A DNA stretch of 15,150 nt. Source: Euryarchaeota archaeon UBA111 (GTDB lineage Archaea > Thermoplasmatota > Poseidoniia > Poseidoniales > Poseidoniaceae). A model generated the notes under the pieces. The model was not told the DNA's origin. It did no database searches and was given only the letters and a program-made list of their open reading frames with translations. Location: positions 12,135 to 27,284 of the forward strand of contig DAWS01000143.1 in NCBI GenBank assembly GCA_002506025.1. The letters are read 5' to 3'. This document shows, one piece after another, positions 7,580-14,987 of the stretch; the stretch's first letter is position 1; every line of letters begins with the position of its first letter. The position numbers and the translations under genes were made by a program.

Positions 7580-8311
7580 CTAACCTCCGATCATCTTGAC
7601 TGCTCCAAGATAGAGAAGCATTGAGGTGGACATCCAAAAGGGGACCCACCACAGCATATCTCGCATTCTGCCCATCATTCTTCCTGAGACCAAAGCACCA
7701 ACGGCGGAAGCAACAGCGAAGAAATTAGAGAATGTGGTGTTGAATTCACTTATCTGATAACCAGATTTTGCCGGTGCAAACAGACCAACGATAAAGGCTA
7801 TTAGCACTGGTAAACCTATACAAACGAATAGAACTATCAGAATCCCACGACCAGCAAGCTCGCTTTCCCGTTTATTCATCAGATCATTCAGTCGCTCATA
7901 ATCCATTGCAAGATCGGACAATATATTCTGTAATGGTGCATCTTGTTGAATTGCAGTATCAATCAATACAACAACCCTCTGAACTTGAGATGATCGAGTT
8001 TTGGAAGCAAATGCTGACAATGCTGCATCAAAAGAAGAAGCGTGACTACTTTCAAGTGTTTCAGTCAATAGTTTCCCTAATACCCCGGGAGTGGTTCTTC
8101 CTTGCTCTAACATTGCCTCTTGTAAGCCTCGACCTGCACCTACAGCATCCGATAGTGACTCTAGTAATCCTGGCAACTGATTCTCAATTCCTCTTCGACG
8201 GTTTCTTTCAATAATTGGCGGGATACCACCTGCTGCACATGCTATACCGATTACAAAGAGGAATAGGACAAACATATTGTCATTGAACGCCTCTAAAAAA
8301 TCGAATATCAT
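7580..8311 (-). CDS. TadC/TadB-like pilus platform membrane protein
   Basis: A 243-residue inner-membrane platform protein with one T2SSF (GspF-like) domain. It has a predicted membrane helix at about 13-33, a cytoplasmic helical domain at about 36-152 beginning RRRGIENQLPGLLESLSDAV (typical of TadB/TadC/FlaJ) and three further hydrophobic segments at about 156-178, 194-211 and 219-240. It would form the membrane base that the TadA-like ATPase rotates or shuttles. Its ATG at 8311 is 1 bp past the stop of the preceding platform gene and 3 bp separate its own stop from the ATPase start, a tight operon. Archaellar and PilC-type platforms carry two T2SSF domains in one chain; here they are on separate genes, as in Tad and Epd-like systems. 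Confidence 0.88.
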   Translation of the reverse strand: MIFDFLEAFNDNMFVLFLFVIGIACAAGGIPPIIERNRRRGIENQLPGLLESLSDAVGAGRGLQEAMLEQGRTTPGVLGKLLTETLESSHASSFDAALSAFASKTRSSQVQRVVVLIDTAIQQDAPLQNILSDLAMDYERLNDLMNKRESELAGRGILIVLFVCIGLPVLIAFIVGLFAPAKSGYQISEFNTTFSNFFAVASAVGALVSGRMMGRMRDMLWWVPFWMSTSMLLYLGAVKMIGG

Positions 8312-8312
8312 G

Positions 8313-8894
8313 TCACAACCCCGGATCCTTTGTATGAGCTTTCAAACCAATTAGAATCATTCCAAGAATGGTAAATAATAGTCCACCGTTAACAATCGAA
8401 TTAATCATTCCTTGGTCTATAGAACCAACTATTGCTTCGGCACCGTCGCCAAGAATTTGCGGTACTAGACCAACAATTGCGAGAATAATCGGCCCAATCA
8501 TGCCGATTGAAAGTAGAGTTTCTGGAACTCCGCCAAGATCTTCGATGTATTTTTTCACCGTTTCATTACGATCCTCTTCCATTCTTTTACCCTGTTTTCT
8601 AAGCGTTTCAACAAGATCGGTGTTCTGTGTGAGATTCGTATACATAGTGTTCAGCAAACGTCGATAACCATCTGACTCTGCCTTATTCATCATGGCCTTT
8701 ATTTCGAATTCTAGGCCACGAGATTTACCCGATGATAACTTATCCATGATCGAGGCGAAGTCTTTCGATATTATACCATAACCACCCTTACCAATTGAGT
8801 GCAGAGCAGCTTCTAGTCCAACTCCCGAGGACATTAAAACATCGAGGGTTCTGATTACATAGAGAATTTCTCTTTTTTCATCGAGTTTTCTCAA
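8313..8894 (-). CDS. Second pilus platform protein, short TadB/TadC-like (TTG start)
   Basis: About 193 residues with one T2SSF-like helical domain (around 8-120, with RTLDVLMSSGVGLEAAL near its N-terminus, the usual opening of this family) and two membrane helices (about 124-147 and 165-185). It lacks the N-terminal membrane helices of full TadB and is shorter than usual. The reading frame opens with TTG at 8900, but GAGGG at 8902-8906 lies only 1 base from that codon and 7 bases from a second TTG at 8894. The 8894 start is therefore preferred, and no ATG occurs before the conserved helix. The gene is 10 bp past the stop of the baseplate-like gene and 1 bp before the next platform gene. It probably heterodimerises with that partner. 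Confidence 0.82.
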   Translation of the reverse strand: MRKLDEKREILYVIRTLDVLMSSGVGLEAALHSIGKGGYGIISKDFASIMDKLSSGKSRGLEFEIKAMMNKAESDGYRRLLNTMYTNLTQNTDLVETLRKQGKRMEEDRNETVKKYIEDLGGVPETLLSIGMIGPIILAIVGLVPQILGDGAEAIVGSIDQGMINSIVNGGLLFTILGMILIGLKAHTKDPGL

Positions 8895-8901
8895 GTCCAA
8901 T

Positions 8902-8906
8902 CCCTC
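8902..8906 (-). promoter_or_regulatory. Shine-Dalgarno selecting a TTG start
   Basis: GAGGG on the minus strand overlaps the TGA of the preceding gene and sits seven bases before the TTG at 8894. This spacing decides between two in-frame TTG codons. Confidence 0.55.
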
Positions 8907-9258
8907 ATTTTATATCTTCAATAAATTCGAAAGTAAACATCTCATTTGAGCCATCGTATTCCATAGTTGCAAATACAACCTTAACATCTCGCTCTTCAAA
9001 TGGATCATGAATGCATGGCTGTCCAGAACGATACATTGAAAGGATTTTCTTGTATTCATCTATTTTCATTTCTCCCGATACCGTGTAAAGAGTTGACTCT
9101 GAGCCCTCATCATGAAGATTATCTCCTTCTTGACCACGGACAATTGTCCTAGTAATCCTTCTTGCCGACTTTACTTTGATATCTGCATTTGGGATTCTTA
9201 TCCAGTCTGAACTGTTAGTCCCAGTTGCGGGACGAATAAAAAAATCCATTCCTGCCAT
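8905..9258 (-). CDS. Small protein resembling phage DNA-circularisation/baseplate domain
   Basis: 117 residues from the ATG at 9258, chosen because AGGTGGAG lies just upstream; an in-frame GTG at 9279 would add seven residues. There is no signal peptide, membrane segment or enzyme motif. The pattern resembles the N-terminal domain of phage DNA-circularisation/baseplate proteins (PF07157-like): an Arg-rich start (ARRITRTIV), GxxGDNLHDEG, a beta strand with YTVSG, an amphipathic helix (EYKKILSMYRSG), HDPF, a VKVVF strand and a closing FTFEFIED strand. That similarity is by eye and tentative. It lies 62 bp downstream of the RPA-associated gene and 10 bp before the first platform gene, so it is embedded in the Tad-like run. 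It could instead be an unrelated small beta-rich protein of the pilus machine. Function unknown. Confidence 0.55.
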   Translation of the reverse strand: MAGMDFFIRPATGTNSSDWIRIPNADIKVKSARRITRTIVRGQEGDNLHDEGSESTLYTVSGEMKIDEYKKILSMYRSGQPCIHDPFEERDVKVVFATMEYDGSNEMFTFEFIEDIK

Positions 9259-9320
9259 GTCTCCACCTATTTTATCCACAGTCGGTTAGGAACTTGAATG
9301 TGTTGGGCGAAATCAAATTC

Positions 9321-10247
9321 CTAAACCAATCTAAACCAGCCAAATGCCGGTTCGTGTACCGTGCCATCATCCGATAATTCTTCCAGTTTCTCTTCAGCAA
9401 TTGAACGTTGAAATCCTCTCGCTTCAGCGTTAACTAGAATTGTCTCAAATTCAACTCCATCGCCCTGGTCAAGCTTCGAGATGATGTCTATAATCACCGA
9501 TTCTAAATCATCAGTAGATTCATCTTTTTCGTCCTTAACCTCTGTTTCATCGATCAGTTGTCTTTGTGGTGCAGGCTTTGTTGCTGCATCTAACTTACCC
9601 TCAGCAATGTCAAGAGCTTGCATGACATTCAATCGATAGTGCTCTAAATCGACATCACCATAGTGATTTCTCGACGCGACCAGACCAAGTATTTGCTGTT
9701 CTGACAGGTCTGACTTAGCCAATGATTCTGCATTGGAATCATAGTCAAGACTTGACATATAAGTTGACATCCTTACCATAAGTGATTGTGAGGTTTTAGC
9801 CAGCCACAATGCATACCTTTGTGCGTCGATAACGCACATTTCTTCTGGCCTAAGTGAGGTGTAGATTGCACCTTCATCGGTTTGATATAGCCTCGTTTTA
9901 GCAATCATAAGAACAAGAATTGGCTCCCCTGATTCCAATCGAGATGATAACTGAATGGTCAATTCTTTTACTGAATCGGATACATAATCACCGACTGAGA
10001 AATAATTTATTCCTGACGGATCTCTTAGTTGCCCCTGGTATATTACCGAACCATTTGCAACATCTCTTCCTTCAATTCTTTCTAACAAGCCAGCGACTAT
10101 TACTCGATTAACTCTTGAACCAATTTTCGTTACAACAAAGGATGGGTCAAACTCACCAGAACCTTTCTCAGAAAGTGTTGATTCACCATATTCCGATGCG
10201 AACATGTGAAGCGCTGATTGCCGCTTAATACTCCTTGCAGGTTGCAT
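9321..10247 (-). CDS. RPA-associated protein (COG3390 family) with OB fold and C-terminal winged helix
   Basis: A 308-residue partner of archaeal replication protein A, thought to help bind single-stranded DNA in replication and repair. An OB-fold region at about 36-140 holds the family pattern GSRVNRVIVAGLLERIE, then RDPSG, VGDYVSDS and YTSLRPEE. A Glu/Asp/Lys-rich linker (about 232-250) leads to a winged-helix-like domain (250-308) ending EPAFGWFRLV, similar in layout to the C-terminal domains of RPA32-type proteins. An ATG at 10262 is also in frame, but the codons between encode the SD itself (GGGGGGTGA), so the ATG at 10247 is the likely start. That ATG shares one base with the TGA of the RPA gene (TGATG), indicating translational coupling. 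Gene pairing with RPA is typical of archaea. Confidence 0.88.
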   Translation of the reverse strand: MQPARSIKRQSALHMFASEYGESTLSEKGSGEFDPSFVVTKIGSRVNRVIVAGLLERIEGRDVANGSVIYQGQLRDPSGINYFSVGDYVSDSVKELTIQLSSRLESGEPILVLMIAKTRLYQTDEGAIYTSLRPEEMCVIDAQRYALWLAKTSQSLMVRMSTYMSSLDYDSNAESLAKSDLSEQQILGLVASRNHYGDVDLEHYRLNVMQALDIAEGKLDAATKPAPQRQLIDETEVKDEKDESTDDLESVIIDIISKLDQGDGVEFETILVNAEARGFQRSIAEEKLEELSDDGTVHEPAFGWFRLV

Positions 10248-11941
10248 CAATTCACCCCCCATTGAGCCCTTACTTCGGTGGCTAGCATTGCAGCATCTGT
10301 GGCGCTAATTTCAGCCTTATCAGCTAGAATCATGGCCCCCTGTTCATCGACTATCGTCCTACCATTAACTACAAGTTCTCGACCTAGTATGTAGTCCCTT
10401 ATTGATTGAACATATTCCATCTGACCTTCATTTTCAATTGCTTTTGCCATCTTACTCTCTGTCGTATTCATTAATCCAAGTGACGCATCTTTGTTGATCA
10501 AAACCGAGGCGGTAACATCACCATTGTCGATAACCAGCCTGAGTCTAACATCCTGCTGAGATTCTACTTTGCCAACGCAGTTTGGGGAGCTACATTCGCC
10601 GTCTCTGGTCACTCTGCGACAGGTGACGCAACGCATGATGATGCCAGAATCTTCTCTGACACTAACAACAGTCCCAGATGTAGTAATACCAACTCTACTT
10701 GCTGAGTTGACCACATCACTTAATTCAACATCAACTACATGGTTGTCTAGATCTATCTCAGAACCCCAGGGTGCAGAGGATAACAACTCCACTTGCTCTG
10801 CCTTGTCAACTGTTATATCGGGTATTCCCTGCCATGCCCTAACACGAACACCCGTCAGTTTCACTGTTACCGGCAAATCATTTGATTCGATTGGCAATTG
10901 TTGCCAAGCACTCATTCTGCATCTGCCAGAGGGGTCTGCAATTTGACCAGACCACAAGTGACGTTCTTCGCCATCTTTGGTGAAAGTGCGCTTTTCCCAC
11001 TCAGTTATTTGAACAATGGTTTCAACATCTCTAGCACCATCGGTTAGTTGAGAAATTGTTTTCATGTTCTGATTATTCAGTTTCTCTACATTGGCAAAAT
11101 TAGCGTCATGGTATGATTCAATTTTGGTGGTCCGGCCGAAATTCAATTCCGGTGTATCTCTGAAAGTTTTTACCTGTGCTCCGTCGATTTTGACAAGGCT
11201 ACCAATTTCATGACTGAATGGTTCCCATGACAGGAATCCTATTGTTCCAGTCTCATCAGCAATCCTGCCCCTGACAACATCAATTGAGCCTGAACCATCT
11301 TTACGATGTATTTGATCCTCTCTCGAAGATAATACTCTACCAACTACGCAGATATAGCCGTCTTTTGGGATTTCTGCGATGTCTATTGGCTCACCGGGTT
11401 GCGTAACCGGTCTCGTGCCTTCACGCAACACTGCAACTCTAGCACCTTGGTTTATGTTCAGTGACATGCGACCTTGATATTCATTGACAGAGGCACCTTC
11501 AATCCTAATGACTGAACCTGGAGTAATGTTTGTGTTAGGCCCCCAGTCTTTGTATTCCCATCTAGTTCTTGTGGCACCATCCTCCCAGGGGTTGTCTTCG
11601 ATAAGGCCGAACGCAATTTGTTTCTGCTCTCCTCGGATCATTTGTTCCCTAAGATTGTGAGATATTACTTCAACCTCTATCTCCACATCTTTGTCGGAAG
11701 CCCCTAATTCGGATAATGATGCCACCTTTTTGGTTTGCCTAGGTTGTTGACTCGACGCAGCCGACGGCTTTGGTGCCTGATCTGCTTGAAACCGCCTGAT
11801 AATGGAGCGTAACGCATCTTGAGGAGGAATGTAGAATTCCTCTTCGTATTTGATAAAAGCAGCTTTTACCTCATCAGTGTCGGCATCTGGACATTCTGAT
11901 AGTACTGCTTTAATGTGAGATTCATATTTGTCATCTGACAA
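10247..11941 (-). CDS. Replication protein A (ssDNA-binding, multi-OB fold with zinc finger)
   Basis: The main single-stranded-DNA-binding protein of replication, repair and recombination. It is 564 residues from a TTG at 11941. A short helical N-terminal domain (about 1-55) precedes OB-like domains at about 82-177, 192-280, 297-388 and 415-550. Conserved pieces include ADETGTIGFLSWE in the second and IADPSGRCRMSAW in the third. The fourth carries a zinc finger with C438, C441, C450 and C455 (CxxC-x8-C-x4-C), as in eukaryotic RPA70 and archaeal RPA1. The frame opens at a GTG (11950), but GAGGTG at 11948-11953 is an SD six bases before the TTG, giving the natural N-terminus MSDDKYESHIK. Its stop overlaps the start of the RPA-associated gene. 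The upstream 150 bp hold a possible promoter and leader ORF. Confidence 0.92.
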   Translation of the reverse strand: MSDDKYESHIKAVLSECPDADTDEVKAAFIKYEEEFYIPPQDALRSIIRRFQADQAPKPSAASSQQPRQTKKVASLSELGASDKDVEIEVEVISHNLREQMIRGEQKQIAFGLIEDNPWEDGATRTRWEYKDWGPNTNITPGSVIRIEGASVNEYQGRMSLNINQGARVAVLREGTRPVTQPGEPIDIAEIPKDGYICVVGRVLSSREDQIHRKDGSGSIDVVRGRIADETGTIGFLSWEPFSHEIGSLVKIDGAQVKTFRDTPELNFGRTTKIESYHDANFANVEKLNNQNMKTISQLTDGARDVETIVQITEWEKRTFTKDGEERHLWSGQIADPSGRCRMSAWQQLPIESNDLPVTVKLTGVRVRAWQGIPDITVDKAEQVELLSSAPWGSEIDLDNHVVDVELSDVVNSASRVGITTSGTVVSVREDSGIIMRCVTCRRVTRDGECSSPNCVGKVESQQDVRLRLVIDNGDVTASVLINKDASLGLMNTTESKMAKAIENEGQMEYVQSIRDYILGRELVVNGRTIVDEQGAMILADKAEISATDAAMLATEVRAQWGVN

Positions 11942-12032
11942 ATAAAACACCTCTAATTTTTTGTTCTATTCTATTATTCCCAAGGTGAGAATAACTTGCG
12001 GGCCTCTGTGCGGTTTGGTTAAGACAATACAC
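11931..12032 (-). CDS. Possible 33-residue leader ORF upstream of RPA
   Basis: A GTG at 12032 opens a 33-codon frame ending in TGA at 11931-11933, overlapping the RPA start by about ten bases in another frame. AGGAGG at 12041-12046, one of the best SD matches in the window, precedes it by exactly eight bases. The predicted peptide starts MYCLNQTAQR and is basic, with no motif I recognise. Codon choice (AGG, CCC) gives no clear coding signal. Its end overlaps the RPA SD and start, which is the arrangement expected of a translation-coupled leader peptide. It may equally be a chance frame in a 5' untranslated region. Confidence 0.3.
   Translation of the reverse strand: MYCLNQTAQRPASYSHLGNNRIEQKIRGVLFVR
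11948..11953 (-). promoter_or_regulatory. Shine-Dalgarno for RPA, selecting a TTG start
   Basis: GAGGTG on the minus strand, six bases before the TTG at 11941. The in-frame GTG at 11950 falls inside this site and so is unlikely to be the start. Confidence 0.6.
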
Positions 12033-12040
12033 TCCCTTTT

Positions 12041-12046
12041 CCTCCT
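12041..12046 (-). promoter_or_regulatory. Strong Shine-Dalgarno not attached to a known gene
   Basis: AGGAGG on the minus strand, eight bases before the GTG at 12032 and over 100 bases before the RPA start, so it cannot serve RPA directly. It would lie just inside a transcript started from the TATA-like site at 12073-12080. Confidence 0.45.
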
Positions 12047-12072
12047 GTAGAGGTATACTATTGGCGGAGGGA

Positions 12073-12080
12073 AATAAATA
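12073..12080 (-). promoter_or_regulatory. Possible TATA box of the RPA-to-TadA transcript
   Basis: TATTTATT on the minus strand, just past the TldE stop. Initiation about 25 bases downstream would fall near 12050, just before the AGGAGG at 12041-12046. It lies in the loop of a small inverted repeat (AGGGA at 12068-12072 and TCCCT at 12082-12086 on the plus strand). By-eye call. Confidence 0.35.
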
Positions 12081-12093
12081 CTCCCTTTCGTCA

Positions 12094-13503
12094 TCAGACC
12101 GGATTTACTCGCAAACCGTTTCTCAACAAAACATTCGGTAAATACATGCTGCCGGAAGAATATGACCCTTGCGGGCGGACTTCATCCCCCAAAGTTACGC
12201 CATCCTTCAGGGCATTAGCTAGGTTACCAGACAGACCAGCCTGTTTTACTGCCCCGATGACTTCACCACCTTCCACCCGGAGTATGGAACTGGTGGTTAC
12301 CGAAAAATCACCGCTGGTTGGATTTGCTGTGTGAGCACCCATAACGCTATTGACGATGTAACCGTCTTCAATCATTTCCAACATCTCTTCATAACTATGG
12401 CCTTTCTGCGATGATGTGAGGAATAAGTTACTACAGCCTGAAACCGGCGGTGACTGATGACCTGAACGAATCGCAGAACCTGTAGAAGTTGCAATATCAA
12501 TTCTACCTTCGGCTATCTGTTGCGCAGCATCTCTTGTTGACCACAAAGAACCAACTAACCTCCCTTGTTCAATCAGTGAATTTTTCCTTGTTGGAACTCC
12601 CTCATCATCGCGTGCACCAGAAGAACGACCGCCTGGAACTCTCGCATTATCAACCAGACTCAAATCTGAAGCGATTACATTATTGCCCATGTGACCTGAC
12701 CAAAATGATTCCTCTCTGACCAATTTTTCTCCGCGTATTGCATTTGGAACAACCACTGAAAACAACGGTGAAAAACCTTCACTAGTCATCATTACAACTG
12801 AATCATTGCCTGAAGTTTCAACCTTAATTGGATCACGAGTCAGATTCGCCCATTGCACTGCTCGCGCTACACATTCATTCGCTTGAGTTATTTTACTTCT
12901 AGAGGATTTACTTTGCCAGGAACTGGTCAATTGTCCACCCTCATCTATAGAAACTTGAACTCCGACTCCATGGGACGTGGTAACTCCAGCCGCATCTACA
13001 CCCTCACTACTGAATATTGCGCTAGCATTGGCGCTTACTCCTATACCTCCGCCTGTAACAACTGCTCGCTTGTCAAGAGATGCGACTTCTGAGATTATGT
13101 CGTCTGCCTGAATCAGCAAATCCTCTGACGACATATCGACTACTGAGGAATCGTACAAGTCACTAACTTGTTGAGCGGACTGTGCTGAAGGTAAGACAAA
13201 ACCAGGAACTGATGGCGACATTCGTGCAATAGACAACGCACTTTTAATCGCAGTATCTGCTGAGTTTACATCGACTAAATAGGCGAAACCAAACTTGCCA
13301 TCGTCAAGGATTCTTATCCCAAAACCGCCCTCACCGCCGCCTGCAGCAAGAGAGATTTTACCACCCTCGATATCTATTTGATGACCATATGATTGTGTGG
13401 CTACTACTTCCCAACTATTGATACCTAAGGCATTACATCGATCGCCGATGGTTTTGCAACCTGCTTGCAACCTCTCTAATGCGCCATCTGGAAGCAAAAT
13501 CAT
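12094..13503 (-). CDS. tldE: TldE/PmbA-like subunit of the TldD/TldE metalloprotease
   Basis: 469 residues of the PmbA/TldD family; this is the non-catalytic partner, since it lacks the HExxxH motif present in the neighbouring gene. TldD/TldE form a heteromeric zinc protease that degrades unfolded peptides and, in bacteria, matures some ribosomal peptides and CcdA. Family landmarks are GARDDEGVPTRKNSLIEQG near the centre and GAHTANPTSGDFSV about 90 residues before the end. The start ATG at 13503 overlaps the TldD stop as ATGA, so the two are co-translated. GGTGG nearly abuts the ATG; a TTG two codons later has more usual spacing, so the exact start is uncertain by two residues. It ends 150 bp before the RPA start, the widest gap on this strand, so RPA probably has its own promoter. 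Confidence 0.92.
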   Translation of the reverse strand: MILLPDGALERLQAGCKTIGDRCNALGINSWEVVATQSYGHQIDIEGGKISLAAGGGEGGFGIRILDDGKFGFAYLVDVNSADTAIKSALSIARMSPSVPGFVLPSAQSAQQVSDLYDSSVVDMSSEDLLIQADDIISEVASLDKRAVVTGGGIGVSANASAIFSSEGVDAAGVTTSHGVGVQVSIDEGGQLTSSWQSKSSRSKITQANECVARAVQWANLTRDPIKVETSGNDSVVMMTSEGFSPLFSVVVPNAIRGEKLVREESFWSGHMGNNVIASDLSLVDNARVPGGRSSGARDDEGVPTRKNSLIEQGRLVGSLWSTRDAAQQIAEGRIDIATSTGSAIRSGHQSPPVSGCSNLFLTSSQKGHSYEEMLEMIEDGYIVNSVMGAHTANPTSGDFSVTTSSILRVEGGEVIGAVKQAGLSGNLANALKDGVTLGDEVRPQGSYSSGSMYLPNVLLRNGLRVNPV

Positions 13504-14942
13504 CCCACCAACGCTTCGCTAATCCTCATTATCGGCCCACCATCACCGACTGGTACGGTCTGCCCTTTACCACAAAACCCTGGTGCGGCTAATTTTGACT
13601 CTCTTGTAAGGCCATCGACATTTTTCAAAATCTGTAGAGTAAGTCCACTTACGCTTACATCCTTCAATGGTTTTGTTATCTCACCATTCTCGATTAGCCA
13701 TGCTTCTTGTGCAGCGAATTGGAATGAACCTCTTCCAGTATCTACCTGGCCACCTCGAGAGCCACAAGCATACACACCGTAATCAAGGTCTTCAACAAGT
13801 TCATCCAAATCTGCATGAGTTCCACCGTGGATTAGCGTATTGGACATTCTTACCAATGGATGGTGTAGTCCGTCCTGTGCTCTCGCACCAGCATTTGGCT
13901 TAAGGTCAAAATGTGCAGCAGTTTCGCGGTGATTCAGATACTCAGTTAGTATGCCGTTCTTGATTAGGCACTTTTCAGTAGTATCCAAGCCCTCATCATC
14001 TATCGGGTGGGCACCATAGCCTCCGCGAATCGTCGGATCATCAATAACTGTCACAATATCACTACCAATTTTGTGGCCCAACTTTCCGTCGAGACAAGAG
14101 TCCCCGGCAGCAACAAGATCCGCCTCACACGGGTGACCGAGAGCTTCGTGAATGTAGACGCCGGTTAAGTCACGGTCAGCGATTAACGGCATTTTTCCTG
14201 ACGGAGCTCTCTGTGCTTTAAGCAATCTAAGAGCTGATGTTTTTGCATCGACCCCCAGTTGATTTATGTCACATGATTCAATTAGTTCCAAGCCACCCTC
14301 GCCGCCAAACCTAGTCCGATATGACACAACGTCACCCCCGTCTCGAGCAGTAACCATACCGTTGATTAGTGAGCGTTGGAAACTCCAAGTACGGTTCATT
14401 CCTTCACTACTCAGAAATTCGGTATGAATGTGTTCGTCATGCCAGCCGCAGGTGACAGAAACCACATTATCATGGCCGCTAGCAGAGTCACTTAGCAAAT
14501 TTAACAGTTCTAGGCGCTCGCTTAATTCCGTATTACGTACATCCTTTTTCGGCTTCCAGTGAAGACTATCCTCAATTATTGGTACTTCTGCCAAACTGAT
14601 TGGTCTATCTTTTGACGAGCGTCTTGCGGCGACGGATTGAGCTAATTTTAGAGTTGGATTCATTTGCTGTTCAAGTGATGCTATGTCTGTAGTAGAATGA
14701 ACACCCCATGCGCCATCAGCAAGAACTCTAATCGTTGCACCGATCTCTTGGCCTGGAATAGCTCGCTCAAGTTTGCCATCTCTTATGGTAGCTGAATAAT
14801 CGGTATATGCAACTAGTCTTACCTCTGCATAGGCGGCACCGTCTTTGGTTACTTTGTCTAGACTTTTGTTGAGTTTATCAACATCTAAGTATCTATGAGT
14901 AAATCCAACAGTATCTGAATCCGGAGACTTCGCAATCACCAT
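13500..14942 (-). CDS. tldD: TldD metalloprotease (catalytic subunit)
   Basis: 480 residues, full family length. The zinc-binding HExxxH is HEALGH at 265-270 (IHEALGHPCEAD). A C-terminal Cys ligand is C457 in GFCGKGQTVPVG, the segment that in E. coli TldD supplies the third metal ligand. GGQVDTGRGSFQFAAQEAWLIENG (around 397-420) is the usual substrate-cleft beta region. It acts with TldE, encoded by the next gene with a 4-bp overlap. The ATG at 14942 has only a weak GGGT-type site upstream; nearby alternatives would remove poorly conserved residues only. It follows a truncated gene by 45 bp and may share its transcript. No sign of truncation or damage. Its natural peptide substrate in this organism is not indicated by the sequence. 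Confidence 0.95.
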   Translation of the reverse strand: MVIAKSPDSDTVGFTHRYLDVDKLNKSLDKVTKDGAAYAEVRLVAYTDYSATIRDGKLERAIPGQEIGATIRVLADGAWGVHSTTDIASLEQQMNPTLKLAQSVAARRSSKDRPISLAEVPIIEDSLHWKPKKDVRNTELSERLELLNLLSDSASGHDNVVSVTCGWHDEHIHTEFLSSEGMNRTWSFQRSLINGMVTARDGGDVVSYRTRFGGEGGLELIESCDINQLGVDAKTSALRLLKAQRAPSGKMPLIADRDLTGVYIHEALGHPCEADLVAAGDSCLDGKLGHKIGSDIVTVIDDPTIRGGYGAHPIDDEGLDTTEKCLIKNGILTEYLNHRETAAHFDLKPNAGARAQDGLHHPLVRMSNTLIHGGTHADLDELVEDLDYGVYACGSRGGQVDTGRGSFQFAAQEAWLIENGEITKPLKDVSVSGLTLQILKNVDGLTRESKLAAPGFCGKGQTVPVGDGGPIMRISEALVG

Positions 14943-14987
14943 GACTAACCCAGATGTTAGAGGTGTTTGAATGCTTCTTCTGAATGA

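Larger units (their letters stand above)
12031..12088. repeat. 9-bp direct repeat pair flanking the putative RPA promoter
   Basis: ACTCCCTTT occurs at 12031-12039 and again at 12080-12088 on the plus strand, 49 bases apart. On the minus strand both read AAAGGGAGT: one copy lies just upstream of the TATA-like site, the other overlaps the leader GTG region. They could be paired operator sites; chance is also possible. Confidence 0.3.

Noticed and set aside
8368..8667. Plus-strand open frame of 99 codons
   Set aside because: Antisense to the short platform gene, whose family helices are clear; no independent support.
10569..10946. Plus-strand open frame of 125 codons
   Set aside because: Antisense to the RPA zinc-finger and third OB region; Ser/Thr-rich shadow.
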